Part shown: positions 7,781 to 17,278 of the stretch, piece after piece
Layout: every line of letters begins with the position of its first letter
Numbering within the stretch: the stretch's first letter is position 1
Assembly (NCBI GenBank): GCA_037145635.1
Contig: JBBCXB010000005.1
Coordinates: 248,001 to 312,000 of the forward strand
Direction: 5' to 3'
Length of the DNA: 64,000 nt
From: JAATFS01 sp037145635
Lineage (GTDB): Bacteria; Pseudomonadota; Gammaproteobacteria; Xanthomonadales; Xanthomonadaceae
Position numbers and translations under genes: made by a program
The notes under the pieces: generated by a model
Told to the model about the DNA's origin: nothing
What the model saw: only the letters and a program-made list of their open reading frames with translations
Database searches by the model: none

Positions 7781-8908
7781 ATGCGCAGCGTCTTCCGCGA
7801 CGACCACGGGCTGTTCCGCGAGCAGGTGCGCCGCTTCGTCGCCGAACGCGTGCTGCCCGGCTATCCGCAGTGGGAGTGCGACGGCATCGTCCCGCGCGCG
7901 CTGTGGCGGCAGGCGGGCGAGGCCGGGCTGCTGAACTGCGCGCTGCCCGAGCCCTACGGACTCGGCGGCGACTACGGCCACGCGGTCTGCGTGATCGAGG
8001 AACTGGCGCGCGCCAACTGCCTGGGCATCGGCTTCTCGATCCACTCGGACATGGTCGCGCCCTACCTGATGCAGTACGGCGACGAGGCGCAGCGGCAGCG
8101 CTGGCTGCCGGCGATGGCGGCCGGCACCTGCATCGGCGCGATCGCGATGAGCGAGCCCGGCGCCGGCAGCGACATCAAGGCGCTGCGTACGCGCGCCGAG
8201 CGCGACGGCGACCACTACCGCCTCAACGGCCAGAAGACCTTCATCACCAATGGCGTCAACGCCGACCTGGTGGTGGTGGCGGCCAGCACCGCGCCCGAGC
8301 TGGGCGCGCGCGGCCTGTCGCTGTTCTGCGTCGAGGCCGGCACGCCGGGCTTCGCCAAGGGGCCGGCGATGCGCAAGATCGGCCAGCATGCACAGGACAC
8401 CTGCGAGCTGTTCCTCGACGAGGTCCGGGTCGGGGCGGACTGCCGGCTCGGCGAGGAGAACCGCGGCTTCGAGTACCTGTGCGAGCAGCTGGCGGGCGAG
8501 CGCCTGGCCATCGCGTTGCGCGCGGCCGCGCATGCCGAGGGCCAGCTGCAGCAGACCCTGGACTACGTGCGCGGCCGCAAGGTGTTCGGGCGGCGCGTGC
8601 TCGACTACCAGAACAGCCGCTTCAAGCTGGCCGACGCGCGGGCGCAGCTGGCGATGCTGCGGGTGTTCCTGGACCACTGCCTGGGCCGGCACCTGGACCG
8701 GCAGCTGGACGCCACCACCGCAGCGATGGCCAAGCTCAACGCCACCGAGATCCAGGGCCGGGTGCTGGACGAGCTGCTGCAGCTGCATGGCGGCTATGGC
8801 TACACCAGCGAATACGGCATCGGCCGCGCCTGGGCCGATGCGCGCGCGCTGCGCATCCTCGGCGGCAGCAGCGAGATCCTGCGCGAGATCGTCGGCCGCG
8901 CGCTGTAG
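7781..8908 (+). CDS. Acyl-CoA dehydrogenase-family flavoenzyme
   Basis: A 375-aa FAD-dependent dehydrogenase of the acyl-CoA dehydrogenase fold. Visible marks are IAMSEPGAGSD (121-131), the LNGQKTFITNG loop (148-158) and QLHGGYGY (334-341). The position that is Glu in medium-chain enzymes is Gly (RILGGSSE, 358-365). Glu240 in LAGERLAIA occupies the alternative base position used by isovaleryl- and long-chain-CoA dehydrogenases and by the prolyl-carrier oxidases PltE/RedW. AGGAGG (7769-7774) lies six bases before the ATG. Following a carrier and an adenylation gene in the same operon, it may oxidise the carrier-bound acyl group, as in pyrrole-2-carboxylate synthesis. An ordinary acyl-CoA substrate cannot be excluded. 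Confidence 0.88.
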   Translation: MRSVFRDDHGLFREQVRRFVAERVLPGYPQWECDGIVPRALWRQAGEAGLLNCALPEPYGLGGDYGHAVCVIEELARANCLGIGFSIHSDMVAPYLMQYGDEAQRQRWLPAMAAGTCIGAIAMSEPGAGSDIKALRTRAERDGDHYRLNGQKTFITNGVNADLVVVAASTAPELGARGLSLFCVEAGTPGFAKGPAMRKIGQHAQDTCELFLDEVRVGADCRLGEENRGFEYLCEQLAGERLAIALRAAAHAEGQLQQTLDYVRGRKVFGRRVLDYQNSRFKLADARAQLAMLRVFLDHCLGRHLDRQLDATTAAMAKLNATEIQGRVLDELLQLHGGYGYTSEYGIGRAWADARALRILGGSSEILREIVGRAL

Positions 8909-8926
8909 CCGCGGCGGTGCCGGGCC

Positions 8927-9958
8927 TCACCCCGGCCCGGCGCGCCACTGCCGGCGCAGCGCGCGCGCGCGCGGGGTGTCCTGCGACAGCCACGGGTCCA
9001 GCGCGAACGCGAACAGGCCGTCGGCGCCGCTGCCCTGGGCCCAGTCCAGCTGCTGGCGGATGCGCGCGACATCGGCGGTCTGCGCCTGGAAGTGGCTGCC
9101 GTCGGCCGCGGAACTGGGCAGTTCCTCGAACAGCTCCACCACCACGTCGAACGCCACCGCGCGGGCGCGCAGCAGCGCCAGCAGCGGATCCACCCCGGCC
9201 AGGTTGCCCAGGCCGGCGACGCCGACGCCGTCCTGCACCATCGGCCGCACCGCCACCCGGTCGAGGACGCGCGTCCACAGCTGCGACAGCGAGCCGCGGG
9301 TCGGCAGCCGGCTGAAGTAGGTGGAGACCGCCATCGGCCCCGTACTGTGTTGCGCCGCCGCCAGGCACAGCGGCTGCAGCCAGTCGCACAGCCGCTGCTG
9401 GCGCGCCTCGGTCGCCCAGTGGTACTGCTCCAGCTCGTACGGCAGGTACCAGCCGGCGAAGCCGGGCAGCGACGGCCATGGCGCCTGCTGCAGGTCGCTG
9501 AGCGCCCGCTCCCGTGTCAGCGCCAGGAACGCGTCGAGCGGGGCGTCCTCGGTCGCCTGCAGCGCCTTCCACCAGCCGCGGTGGTAGGGCACGCCGACCC
9601 GCACCCGCAACCCGGCCGCGTGCGCGCTGGCGAAGATCATCCGCAGCACCGCATCGGGCACCGTCCACTCGGGCTCGTCGCCGCCGTACAGCCCGCTCCA
9701 CTGCAGCACGAGCTCGCGGCAGCCGAGCTGGCGCGCCAGCGCCATGTGCCGTCGCCAGTCGTCCGGGCCCAGTGCGAGGTGGCTCTGCCACGGCTGCAGG
9801 AAGCTGCCGTCGAAGTGCGGCGGGCGCGCGCAGCCGGGCAGCAGGCCCAGCCCGGCCGCGGCCGAGCCCAGCACCGCCAGCCGCAGCAGCGTGCGGCGCG
9901 ACAGCGAGGCCGGGCCGGGCGGGGAGGAGGCGGGGCGGGCAGGGCGAGGGGGATTCAC
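8927..9958 (-). CDS. DUF4434-like lipoprotein with Tat-type signal
   Basis: This 343-aa protein, read convergently to the acylation operon, begins with an SRRTLLRL twin-arginine-like motif, a hydrophobic stretch and the lipobox LLPGC. The mature part has TIM-barrel-like segments (ELVLQWSGLYGGDEPEW, GWYLPYELEQYHW, VQDGVGVAGLGN) resembling DUF4434, a glycoside-hydrolase-related domain seen in polysaccharide loci. The start used is GTG at 9958 because no in-frame ATG lies between the lipobox and the preceding intergenic DNA. It may trim or remodel the polymer made by the neighbouring locus; that is inferred from position only. Confidence 0.6.
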   Translation of the reverse strand: MNPPRPARPASSPPGPASLSRRTLLRLAVLGSAAAGLGLLPGCARPPHFDGSFLQPWQSHLALGPDDWRRHMALARQLGCRELVLQWSGLYGGDEPEWTVPDAVLRMIFASAHAAGLRVRVGVPYHRGWWKALQATEDAPLDAFLALTRERALSDLQQAPWPSLPGFAGWYLPYELEQYHWATEARQQRLCDWLQPLCLAAAQHSTGPMAVSTYFSRLPTRGSLSQLWTRVLDRVAVRPMVQDGVGVAGLGNLAGVDPLLALLRARAVAFDVVVELFEELPSSAADGSHFQAQTADVARIRQQLDWAQGSGADGLFAFALDPWLSQDTPRARALRRQWRAGPG

Positions 9959-10156
9959 GGGAGACGGGCGCCACGGCGTGCGAGCGACCGTTCTACACCA
10001 TCGCGACGGAACGCCGCGTGGCCGTGGCCGTGGGCGCCCGCCGGCCCGCCGCGGCGGCGGTCGCGGCGGGTCGGCGCAGGCCGCGCGCCTGGCCGATGCG
10101 CGGCGCCCCGCCGCGCTGCCGTAAGATCCGGGCTTCTGCCCTTCGAGGACCGCGTC

Positions 10157-10672
10157 ATGCTTCGCGAGATCATCCGCATGGGCGACGCCCGCCTGCTGCG
10201 CGTCGCGCCCCCGGTCGAGGACCTGGACAGCCCCGCGCTGCACGCGCTGGTCGCCGACATGTTCGAGACCATGGACGCGGCCGGCGGCGTCGGCCTGGCC
10301 GCGCCGCAGATCGCGGTGGACCTGCAGCTGATGGTGTTCGGCTTCGACAGCAGCCAGCGCTACCCCGATGCGCCGCCGGTGCCGCGCACCGCGCTGGCCA
10401 ACGTCGTGATCGAGCCGCTGTCCGACGAACTTGAGGACGGCTGGGAGGGCTGCCTGTCGATTCCCAGGCTGCGCGCGGTGATTCCGCGCTACCGGCGTAT
10501 CCGCTACCGCGGCGTGGCCCCGGACGGCCGTCCGATCGAACGCGAGGCCGAGGGCTTCCATGCGCGGGTGGTGCAGCACGAGCACGACCACCTGATCGGC
10601 CGGCTGTATCCGTCGCGGATCGCCGACTTCGGCCGGTTCGGCTTCGAGGACGTGCTGTCCTACGAGCTGTAG
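10157..10672 (+). CDS. def: Peptide deformylase
   Basis: Peptide deformylase (171 aa) removes the formyl group from the N-terminal methionine of new proteins. All three signature motifs are present: GVGLAAPQI, EGCLSIP with the metal-binding Cys, and QHEHDHL, an HExxH motif with the two other metal ligands and the catalytic Glu. A candidate -10 box TAAGAT (10122-10127) lies 29 bases before the ATG. The gene stands alone rather than in the common def-fmt pair and ends at a shared bidirectional terminator. This could be an accessory deformylase copy, since many of these genomes carry more than one. Confidence 0.95.
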   Translation: MLREIIRMGDARLLRVAPPVEDLDSPALHALVADMFETMDAAGGVGLAAPQIAVDLQLMVFGFDSSQRYPDAPPVPRTALANVVIEPLSDELEDGWEGCLSIPRLRAVIPRYRRIRYRGVAPDGRPIEREAEGFHARVVQHEHDHLIGRLYPSRIADFGRFGFEDVLSYEL

Positions 10673-10717
10673 CGTGCCGCCCGCGGCGGCGGCGCGGGGC
10701 GGGCGGCGGCCGCAAAG

Positions 10718-10745
10718 CGAAACGGCCCGTTTCCGGGCCGTTTCG
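10718..10745. terminator. Bidirectional intrinsic terminator between def and ettA
   Basis: A perfect 12-base inverted repeat (CGAAACGGCCCG, loop TTTC, then its complement) lies between two convergent genes. The stem starts with AAA and ends with TTT, so it can act on both strands, though the U-tract is short. Confidence 0.8.
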
Positions 10746-10762
10746 TCACACGCGTCGGCGGC

Positions 10763-12424
<1,662 letters not shown>

Positions 12425-12659
12425 GGGGGCTCCATAGGGCGCAGGCAGCCCACCGGCCAGGGCCGGAGGCGGCGGAAAGGGATGGCGCCGATTATACCGG
12501 CAACCGCCGCGGCCCGGTTCCGCGGCAGCGCCGTCCGGGATGCCTGAACCGATGCCCTGCACTTTCCTGAATACGTTTGCGCGTAAGCGTTTCCAGCAGG
12601 AATCGGTTAAGCCGGCGAGCGTATTAATGCAAGCCGTGACACTGATCCCAGGAGCTGCC

Positions 12660-13136
12660 ATGAACCGCAAACGCATTGCCATTGCCGTCCTCTCGTCCGT
12701 CCTGGCGCTCGGCTTCGTGGCGCCTGCGGCCGTCGCCCAGGATCGTGGCGACCGCCACGACTGGGACCGCGACCACGACCGCCGCGACGACCACCGCGAC
12801 CGCCGCGACGATCGCAGGGGCGATCGCAGGGACTGGCACGACGACCGCCGCAACGACCGCCAGGTCTACCGCGGCGGCTACCAGCAGGGTTATCGCGACG
12901 CGCGTTCGCGCGACCGCGACTACGGCTACCGCCCGGCGCCGCCCCCGCACCGCTGGTCGCGCGGCCAGCGCTACAACGACTACTACCGGGGCCCGGTCTA
13001 CGTGGTCAACGACTACCCGCGCTACCACGTGCGGCGCCCGCCCCGCGGCTACCACTGGGTACGCGACGACCGCGGCAACCTGCTGATGGTCGCCATCGCC
13101 ACCGGCATCATCGCCGACCTGGTGCTCAACCACTGA
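12660..13136 (+). CDS. RcnB-family periplasmic protein
   Basis: A 158-aa secreted protein: signal peptide to VAQ at about residue 27, then a stretch of 40 or so residues almost wholly Asp, Arg and His (repeats such as DRRDDHRDRRDD). The C-terminal part (PRYHVRRPPRGYHWVRDDRGNLLMVAIATG) matches the RcnB domain. RcnB of E. coli is a periplasmic protein linked to nickel/cobalt homeostasis; in this family the charged repeats may bind metal or form a flexible linker. AGGAG (12649-12653) supports the ATG. It is monocistronic, with a hairpin 40 bases after the stop. Confidence 0.75.
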   Translation: MNRKRIAIAVLSSVLALGFVAPAAVAQDRGDRHDWDRDHDRRDDHRDRRDDRRGDRRDWHDDRRNDRQVYRGGYQQGYRDARSRDRDYGYRPAPPPHRWSRGQRYNDYYRGPVYVVNDYPRYHVRRPPRGYHWVRDDRGNLLMVAIATGIIADLVLNH

Positions 13137-13175
13137 GCCCCCGGCCCGTCGCCTGACGGGCCCGATGGCCACGAC

Positions 13176-13203
13176 GACGAGGCGCACTCCGGTGCGCCTC
13201 GTC
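13176..13203 (+). terminator. Hairpin after the rcnB-like gene
   Basis: A perfect 12-base stem (GACGAGGCGCAC, loop TCCG, then its complement) is followed by a short pyrimidine run (CGTTTCC). It probably ends the rcnB-like transcript before glyA. Confidence 0.65.
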
Positions 13204-13257
13204 CGTTTCCGCGGCGGGGCGCCACGGCCGTGCGGCGCCGCGCCTGCGGCCTGCCGA

Positions 13258-13288
13258 TTGGTCACCCGGCCTCCGCGGGGCTTACAAT
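13258..13288 (+). promoter_or_regulatory. Possible glyA promoter
   Basis: TACAAT at 13283-13288 is a good -10 box. TTGGTC at 13258-13263 could serve as -35 but the spacing is 19, longer than ideal. The glyA ATG is 38 bases downstream of the -10 box. Confidence 0.4.
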
Positions 13289-13326
13289 TCGGGCCCCCTT
13301 GGCCCCTGAGCAGCCCCGGAGATCCG

Positions 13327-14595
13327 ATGTTCCCGCGCGACGCCCGTATCGAAACCTACGACCCCGAACTGGCCCAGGCCATCGCCGCCGAAGCCGGCCG
13401 CCAGGAAGACCACGTCGAGCTGATCGCCAGCGAGAACTACTGCAGCCCGCGGGTGATGGAGGCCCAGGGCAGCCAGCTGACCAACAAGTACGCCGAGGGC
13501 TATCCGGGCAAGCGCTACTACGGCGGCTGCGAGTTCGTCGACATCGCCGAGCAGCTGGCGATCGACCGCGTCAAGCAGCTGTTCGGCGCGGGCTCCACGG
13601 CGGACATGTACGCCAACGTGCAGCCGCACAGCGGCTCGCAGGCCAATCAGGCGGTCTACTTCGCGCTGCTGCAGCCGGGCGACACCATCCTCGGCATGTC
13701 GCTGGCGCATGGCGGCCACCTGACCCACGGCGCCAAGGTCAACGCCTCGGGCAAGCTGTTCAACGCGGTGCAGTACGGCGTCGACGAGCACGGCCTGATC
13801 GACTACGACGAAGTCGAGCGCCTGGCGCTGGAGCACAAGCCGAAGATGGTCGTCGCCGGCTTCTCGGCGTACTCGCAGAAGATCGACTGGGCCCGCTTCC
13901 GCGCCATCGCCGACCAGGTCGGTGCCTACCTGTTCGTGGACATGGCCCACGTGGCCGGCCTGGTCGCCGCCGGCGTCTACCCGAACCCGCTGCCGCACGC
14001 GCACGTGGTCACCTCGACCACCCACAAGACCCTGCGCGGGCCGCGCGGCGGGATCATCCTGGCCCAGGGCGCCGGCGAGGACCTGGTCAAGAAGCTGCAG
14101 TCGATCGTGTTCCCCGGCATCCAGGGCGGTCCGCTGATGCACGTGATCGCCGCCAAGGCGGTGGCGTTCAAGGAAGCGCTGGAGCCGGAGTTCACCGCCT
14201 ACCAGCAGCAGGTGGTGAAGAACGCGCAGGCGATGGCCAGCACCCTGATCGCGCGCGGCTACAAGATCGTGTCCGGCGGCACCGAGAACCACCTGATGCT
14301 GGTCGACATGATCGGCAAGGACGTGTCCGGCAAGGACGCGGAGGCCGCGCTGGGCAAGGCCCACATCACCGTCAACAAGAACTCGGTGCCGAACGACCCG
14401 CGCTCGCCGTTCGTGACCTCGGGCCTGCGCCTGGGCACGCCGGCAATCACCACCCGCGGCTACCGGGAGCAGGACAGCGTGGAGCTGGCCCACTGGATCG
14501 CCGACGTGCTCGACGCGCCGGCCGACGCCGACGTGATCGCCCGCGTGCGTGACGCCGTGACCGCGCAGTGCCGCAAGTACCCGGTGTATGGCTGA
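13327..14595 (+). CDS. glyA: Serine hydroxymethyltransferase
   Basis: A 422-aa PLP enzyme that interconverts serine and glycine while charging tetrahydrofolate with a one-carbon unit. The PLP lysine lies in TSTTHKTLRGPRGG, and the family regions ELIASENYCSP, NKYAEGYPGKRYYGG and PHSGSQANQAVY are intact. Length fits the bacterial family. It is followed by a dispersed repeat, then nrdR, an order commonly seen in related genomes. Confidence 0.98.
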   Translation: MFPRDARIETYDPELAQAIAAEAGRQEDHVELIASENYCSPRVMEAQGSQLTNKYAEGYPGKRYYGGCEFVDIAEQLAIDRVKQLFGAGSTADMYANVQPHSGSQANQAVYFALLQPGDTILGMSLAHGGHLTHGAKVNASGKLFNAVQYGVDEHGLIDYDEVERLALEHKPKMVVAGFSAYSQKIDWARFRAIADQVGAYLFVDMAHVAGLVAAGVYPNPLPHAHVVTSTTHKTLRGPRGGIILAQGAGEDLVKKLQSIVFPGIQGGPLMHVIAAKAVAFKEALEPEFTAYQQQVVKNAQAMASTLIARGYKIVSGGTENHLMLVDMIGKDVSGKDAEAALGKAHITVNKNSVPNDPRSPFVTSGLRLGTPAITTRGYREQDSVELAHWIADVLDAPADADVIARVRDAVTAQCRKYPVYG

Positions 14596-14616
14596 AAGGC
14601 CGGGGAGCAGGGAGTT

Positions 14617-14692
14617 GGGAATGGGGAATCGTCAAAAGCGCTAAGCTGTCGCGGCTGCCTTTCCCCTTCCCGATTCCCGAATCCCCATTCCC
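14617..14692. repeat. GGGAATC-type dispersed inverted repeat, copy 1
   Basis: The left arm GGGAATGGGGAATCG (14617-14631) and the right arm CGATTCCC...CCATTCCC (14671-14692) are imperfect complements around a core of about 40 bases. It fills the glyA-nrdR gap. Other copies occur at 21301, 49481, 58152, 60711, 61505 and 62884. Confidence 0.8.
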
Positions 14693-14700
14693 GGCCCCTG

Positions 14701-15231
14701 ATGCACTGCCCCTTCTGCCAGCACAGCGACACCCGCGTCATCGATTCGCGCGTGTCCGAGGACGGCGCCACCATCCGCCGGCGCCGCGAATGCGAGGCCT
14801 GCGGCGAGCGTTTCAGCACGCTGGAGACCATCGAGCTGAAGCTGCCGACGGTGGTCAAGAGCGACGGCGGCCGCGAGGCCTTCGACGCGCGCAAGCTGCG
14901 CACCAGCTTCGACCGCGCGCTGCAGAAGCGGCCGGTCTCCGAGGAACAGATCGAGACCGCGGTCCGCGCGGTGGTGCACCAGCTGCGCATGTCCGGCGAG
15001 CGCGAGGTGGCCTCGATCCGTGTCGGCGAGTACGTGATGACCGAACTGCGCAAGCTCGACCATGTCGGCTACGTGCGCTTCGCCTCGGTCTACCGCAGCT
15101 TCGAGGACGTGGCCGATTTCCGCGAGGAGATCGAGAAGCTCGAGCGCGAGCTGCCGATCGGCAGCGAGCAGCTGCCGCTGCTGGAACTGGTCCGCGCCGA
15201 CAAGGGGACCGACAAGCCCGGCCGGCGATGA
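14701..15231 (+). CDS. nrdR: Transcriptional repressor NrdR
   Basis: A 176-aa repressor of ribonucleotide reductase genes. Its N-terminal zinc ribbon uses Cys3, Cys6, Cys31 and Cys34 (MHCPFC, CEACGERF), followed by the ATP-cone domain that senses ATP/dATP (KSDGGREAFDARKL, residues about 58-140). The gene starts directly after a dispersed repeat, so its promoter may lie within or upstream of that repeat. It overlaps the next ATG by four bases. Confidence 0.97.
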   Translation: MHCPFCQHSDTRVIDSRVSEDGATIRRRRECEACGERFSTLETIELKLPTVVKSDGGREAFDARKLRTSFDRALQKRPVSEEQIETAVRAVVHQLRMSGEREVASIRVGEYVMTELRKLDHVGYVRFASVYRSFEDVADFREEIEKLERELPIGSEQLPLLELVRADKGTDKPGRR

Positions 15232-15716
15232 GCGGGCTGCGCATCGTCCACTTGGCCGAGGTGCCGGAGCACGTGCCCGCGCTGGCGCGCGCGCACGTAG
15301 CGGCCTTCGGTGCGTTGCTGCCGGACTGGAGTGTGGCCGAGGCCGAGGCCGAACTGCGCACACACCTGCGCGAAGCCGCGAGTGCCGCGACCTGGGTGGC
15401 GCTGGAGGGCGAGCAGTGGCTGGGCTCGGTGAGCCTGCTCGACAACGACCATGCCGAGATCACCCAGTATTCGCCCTGGCTGGCCTCGCTGTACGTGTGT
15501 CCCGGCCGGCGCGGCAGCGGCCTGGGCGCACGCCTGGTGGCGCATTGCGTCGCCGCCGCCGCGCGGCGGCAGGTGCCGGCGCTGTATCTCTACTGCGAGC
15601 CGGCGCGGGTGCCGTACTACCTCGGGCTGGGCTGGCAGCGGCACGCGGAGCTGCCACTGGGGCCGCTGCAGGTGGTGGTGATGCGGATCGCGACCGCCCC
15701 GGCGGCCGCGGCATGA
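15228..15716 (+). CDS. GNAT-family N-acetyltransferase
   Basis: A 162-aa acetyltransferase of the GNAT fold. The acetyl-CoA loop is visible as LYVCPGRRGSGLGARLV (residues about 88-104), with the strand LYLYCEPARVPYYLGLGW following. The substrate is unknown. The start overlaps the nrdR stop (ATGA), so the two are cotranslated. A similar small GNAT gene often lies between nrdR and ribD in related genomes. Confidence 0.8.
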   Translation: MSGLRIVHLAEVPEHVPALARAHVAAFGALLPDWSVAEAEAELRTHLREAASAATWVALEGEQWLGSVSLLDNDHAEITQYSPWLASLYVCPGRRGSGLGARLVAHCVAAAARRQVPALYLYCEPARVPYYLGLGWQRHAELPLGPLQVVVMRIATAPAAAA

Positions 15717-15861
15717 GCGCCCGCCCGCTCCCCGCCGGCCGGCGCGCGACGGCCGGGTATCGCCGCCGCGCAACGCTTCGCCGTCCCGGCCGCGCGTGCC
15801 GCACGGGAGCCCCGGACCCCGGCGTCCGCCACCGCGGCCGCCGGCCAGGAGCGCACCCCGC

Positions 15862-16980
15862 ATGAGCGACCGCACCGGGCAGGAGTTCAGCGCCGAGGAC
15901 CACGCGCGCATGGCACAGGCACTGCGCCTGGCCGAACACGGCGCCTACACCACGCGCCCGAACCCGATGGTGGGCTGCGTGATCGTGCGCGACGGCGAGG
16001 AGCGGGGCGCGGGTTTCCACCAGCGCGCCGGCGGCCCGCATGCGGAGGTGTTCGCGCTGCGGGCCGCCGGCGCCGGCGCCCGCGGCGCTACCGCCTACGT
16101 CACCCTGGAACCGTGCGCGCACTACGGGCGCACGCCGCCGTGCGCGCGGGCGCTGGTCGAGGCCGGCGTCGGCCGGGTGGTGGCGGCCATGCGCGACCCG
16201 TTCCCGCAGGTCGATGGCGGCGGCTTCGCCCTGCTGCGCCAGGCCGGCATCGCCGTGGAGTACGGGCTGATGGAGGCGCAGGCGCGCGAGCTCAACCGCG
16301 GCTTCCTCTCGCGCTGCGAGCGCGGCCGGCCGTGGCTGCGGGTCAAGCTGGGCAGCAGCCTGGACGGGCGCACCGCGCTGGCCAGCGGCGAATCGAAATG
16401 GATCACCGGCGCGGCCGCGCGCCAGGACGTGCAGCGCTGGCGCGCCCGCGCCTCGGCGATCCTGACCGGGGCCGGCACGGTGCTGGCCGACGATCCGGCG
16501 CTGACCGCGCGCCTGGACGATGGCAGCGCACTGGTCCCGCCGTTGCGGGTGGTGCTGGATGCGCAGCTGCGTTCGCTGGCAAGCCCGAAGGTGCGCGACG
16601 GCGCCGCGCCCACGCTCTACCTGCACGCGCCGGGCGTGACCGCGCCCGCGGTGGCGCACGCCGAGTTCGCCGCGGTGCCGCTGCGGGACGGCCGGCTCGA
16701 TCTGGACGCGGTGCTGCGCCTGCTCGGCGAACGCGGCATCAACGAGGTCCAGGTCGAGGCGGGGGCGACGCTGTCCGGCGCGCTGCTGGCGGCCGGCTGC
16801 GTCGACGAACTGCTGGTCTACCTGGCACCGGTGCTGCTGGGCGACACCGCACGGCCGCTGCTGGGCGGACTGGGCATCGAGCGCATGGCGCAACGGGTCG
16901 GGCTGCAGCTGGTCGAGACCCGCCAGCTCGGGCAGGACCTGCGGCTGCTGTTGCGGCCACGGGCCCCCGAGGCCGACTGA
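15862..16980 (+). CDS. ribD: Bifunctional pyrimidine deaminase/reductase RibD
   Basis: A 372-aa enzyme for the second and third steps of riboflavin synthesis. The N-terminal deaminase carries its zinc site at His60-Ala-Glu62, Cys85 and Cys94 (GGPHAE, EPCAHYGRTPPC). The C-terminal reductase domain begins near RPWLRVKLGSSLDGRTA (about 156). It lies 145 bases after the GNAT gene; that gap contains one weak 50-codon frame (15713-15865) that I do not accept as a gene. It is separated from the other rib genes by the Ax21-family gene, and no FMN riboswitch precedes it here. Confidence 0.97.
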   Translation: MSDRTGQEFSAEDHARMAQALRLAEHGAYTTRPNPMVGCVIVRDGEERGAGFHQRAGGPHAEVFALRAAGAGARGATAYVTLEPCAHYGRTPPCARALVEAGVGRVVAAMRDPFPQVDGGGFALLRQAGIAVEYGLMEAQARELNRGFLSRCERGRPWLRVKLGSSLDGRTALASGESKWITGAAARQDVQRWRARASAILTGAGTVLADDPALTARLDDGSALVPPLRVVLDAQLRSLASPKVRDGAAPTLYLHAPGVTAPAVAHAEFAAVPLRDGRLDLDAVLRLLGERGINEVQVEAGATLSGALLAAGCVDELLVYLAPVLLGDTARPLLGGLGIERMAQRVGLQLVETRQLGQDLRLLLRPRAPEAD

Positions 16981-17278
16981 CGGCCAGGGATCGACGGCGT
17001 CGTCGCCGGTCTGTGCCAGGACGTGCCGGATCGGCATCGCGCGAGTGCGGCATGGCGGGAACCTGCAACTCTGCGGTTTTTTTGTGTTGGAACCGGACTG
17101 CCCCTGCCGTCACCGCGTCCGGTGGCCGGCAGGGGGCGGCAGCGGATCGGGTCGTGTCGCCCGGAGAGCGTTGCACGCTGGCGCCGGGCGGTCGCGCGCA
17201 CCCGCGACCGCCCAAAGAAAAGGCCCCACGCAGGGGCCTTTTCGCGGCGGACGCCTGCGCGTCCGGGCCGTGCCGGGG
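16981..17278. other. Intergenic stretch between ribD and the Ax21-family gene
   Basis: About 300 bases between convergent genes. It contains a T-run at 17077-17083 after TCTGCGG and the strong hairpin at 17217. No convincing coding frame was seen. Confidence 0.6.
17217..17243. terminator. Bidirectional terminator for ribD and the Ax21-family gene
   Basis: An 11-base stem GAAAAGGCCCC with a five-base loop and its complement GGGGCCTTTTC has A- and T-rich ends on both strands. It lies 36 bases downstream of the Ax21-family stop and about 240 bases after ribD. Confidence 0.85.

Noticed and set aside
15713..15865. A 50-codon frame between the GNAT gene and ribD, with ATGA-type overlaps on both sides
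   Set aside because: Its composition is almost only Arg, Ala, Gly and Pro, it has no domain, and the overlaps arise easily by chance at this G+C. It remains a weak possibility.
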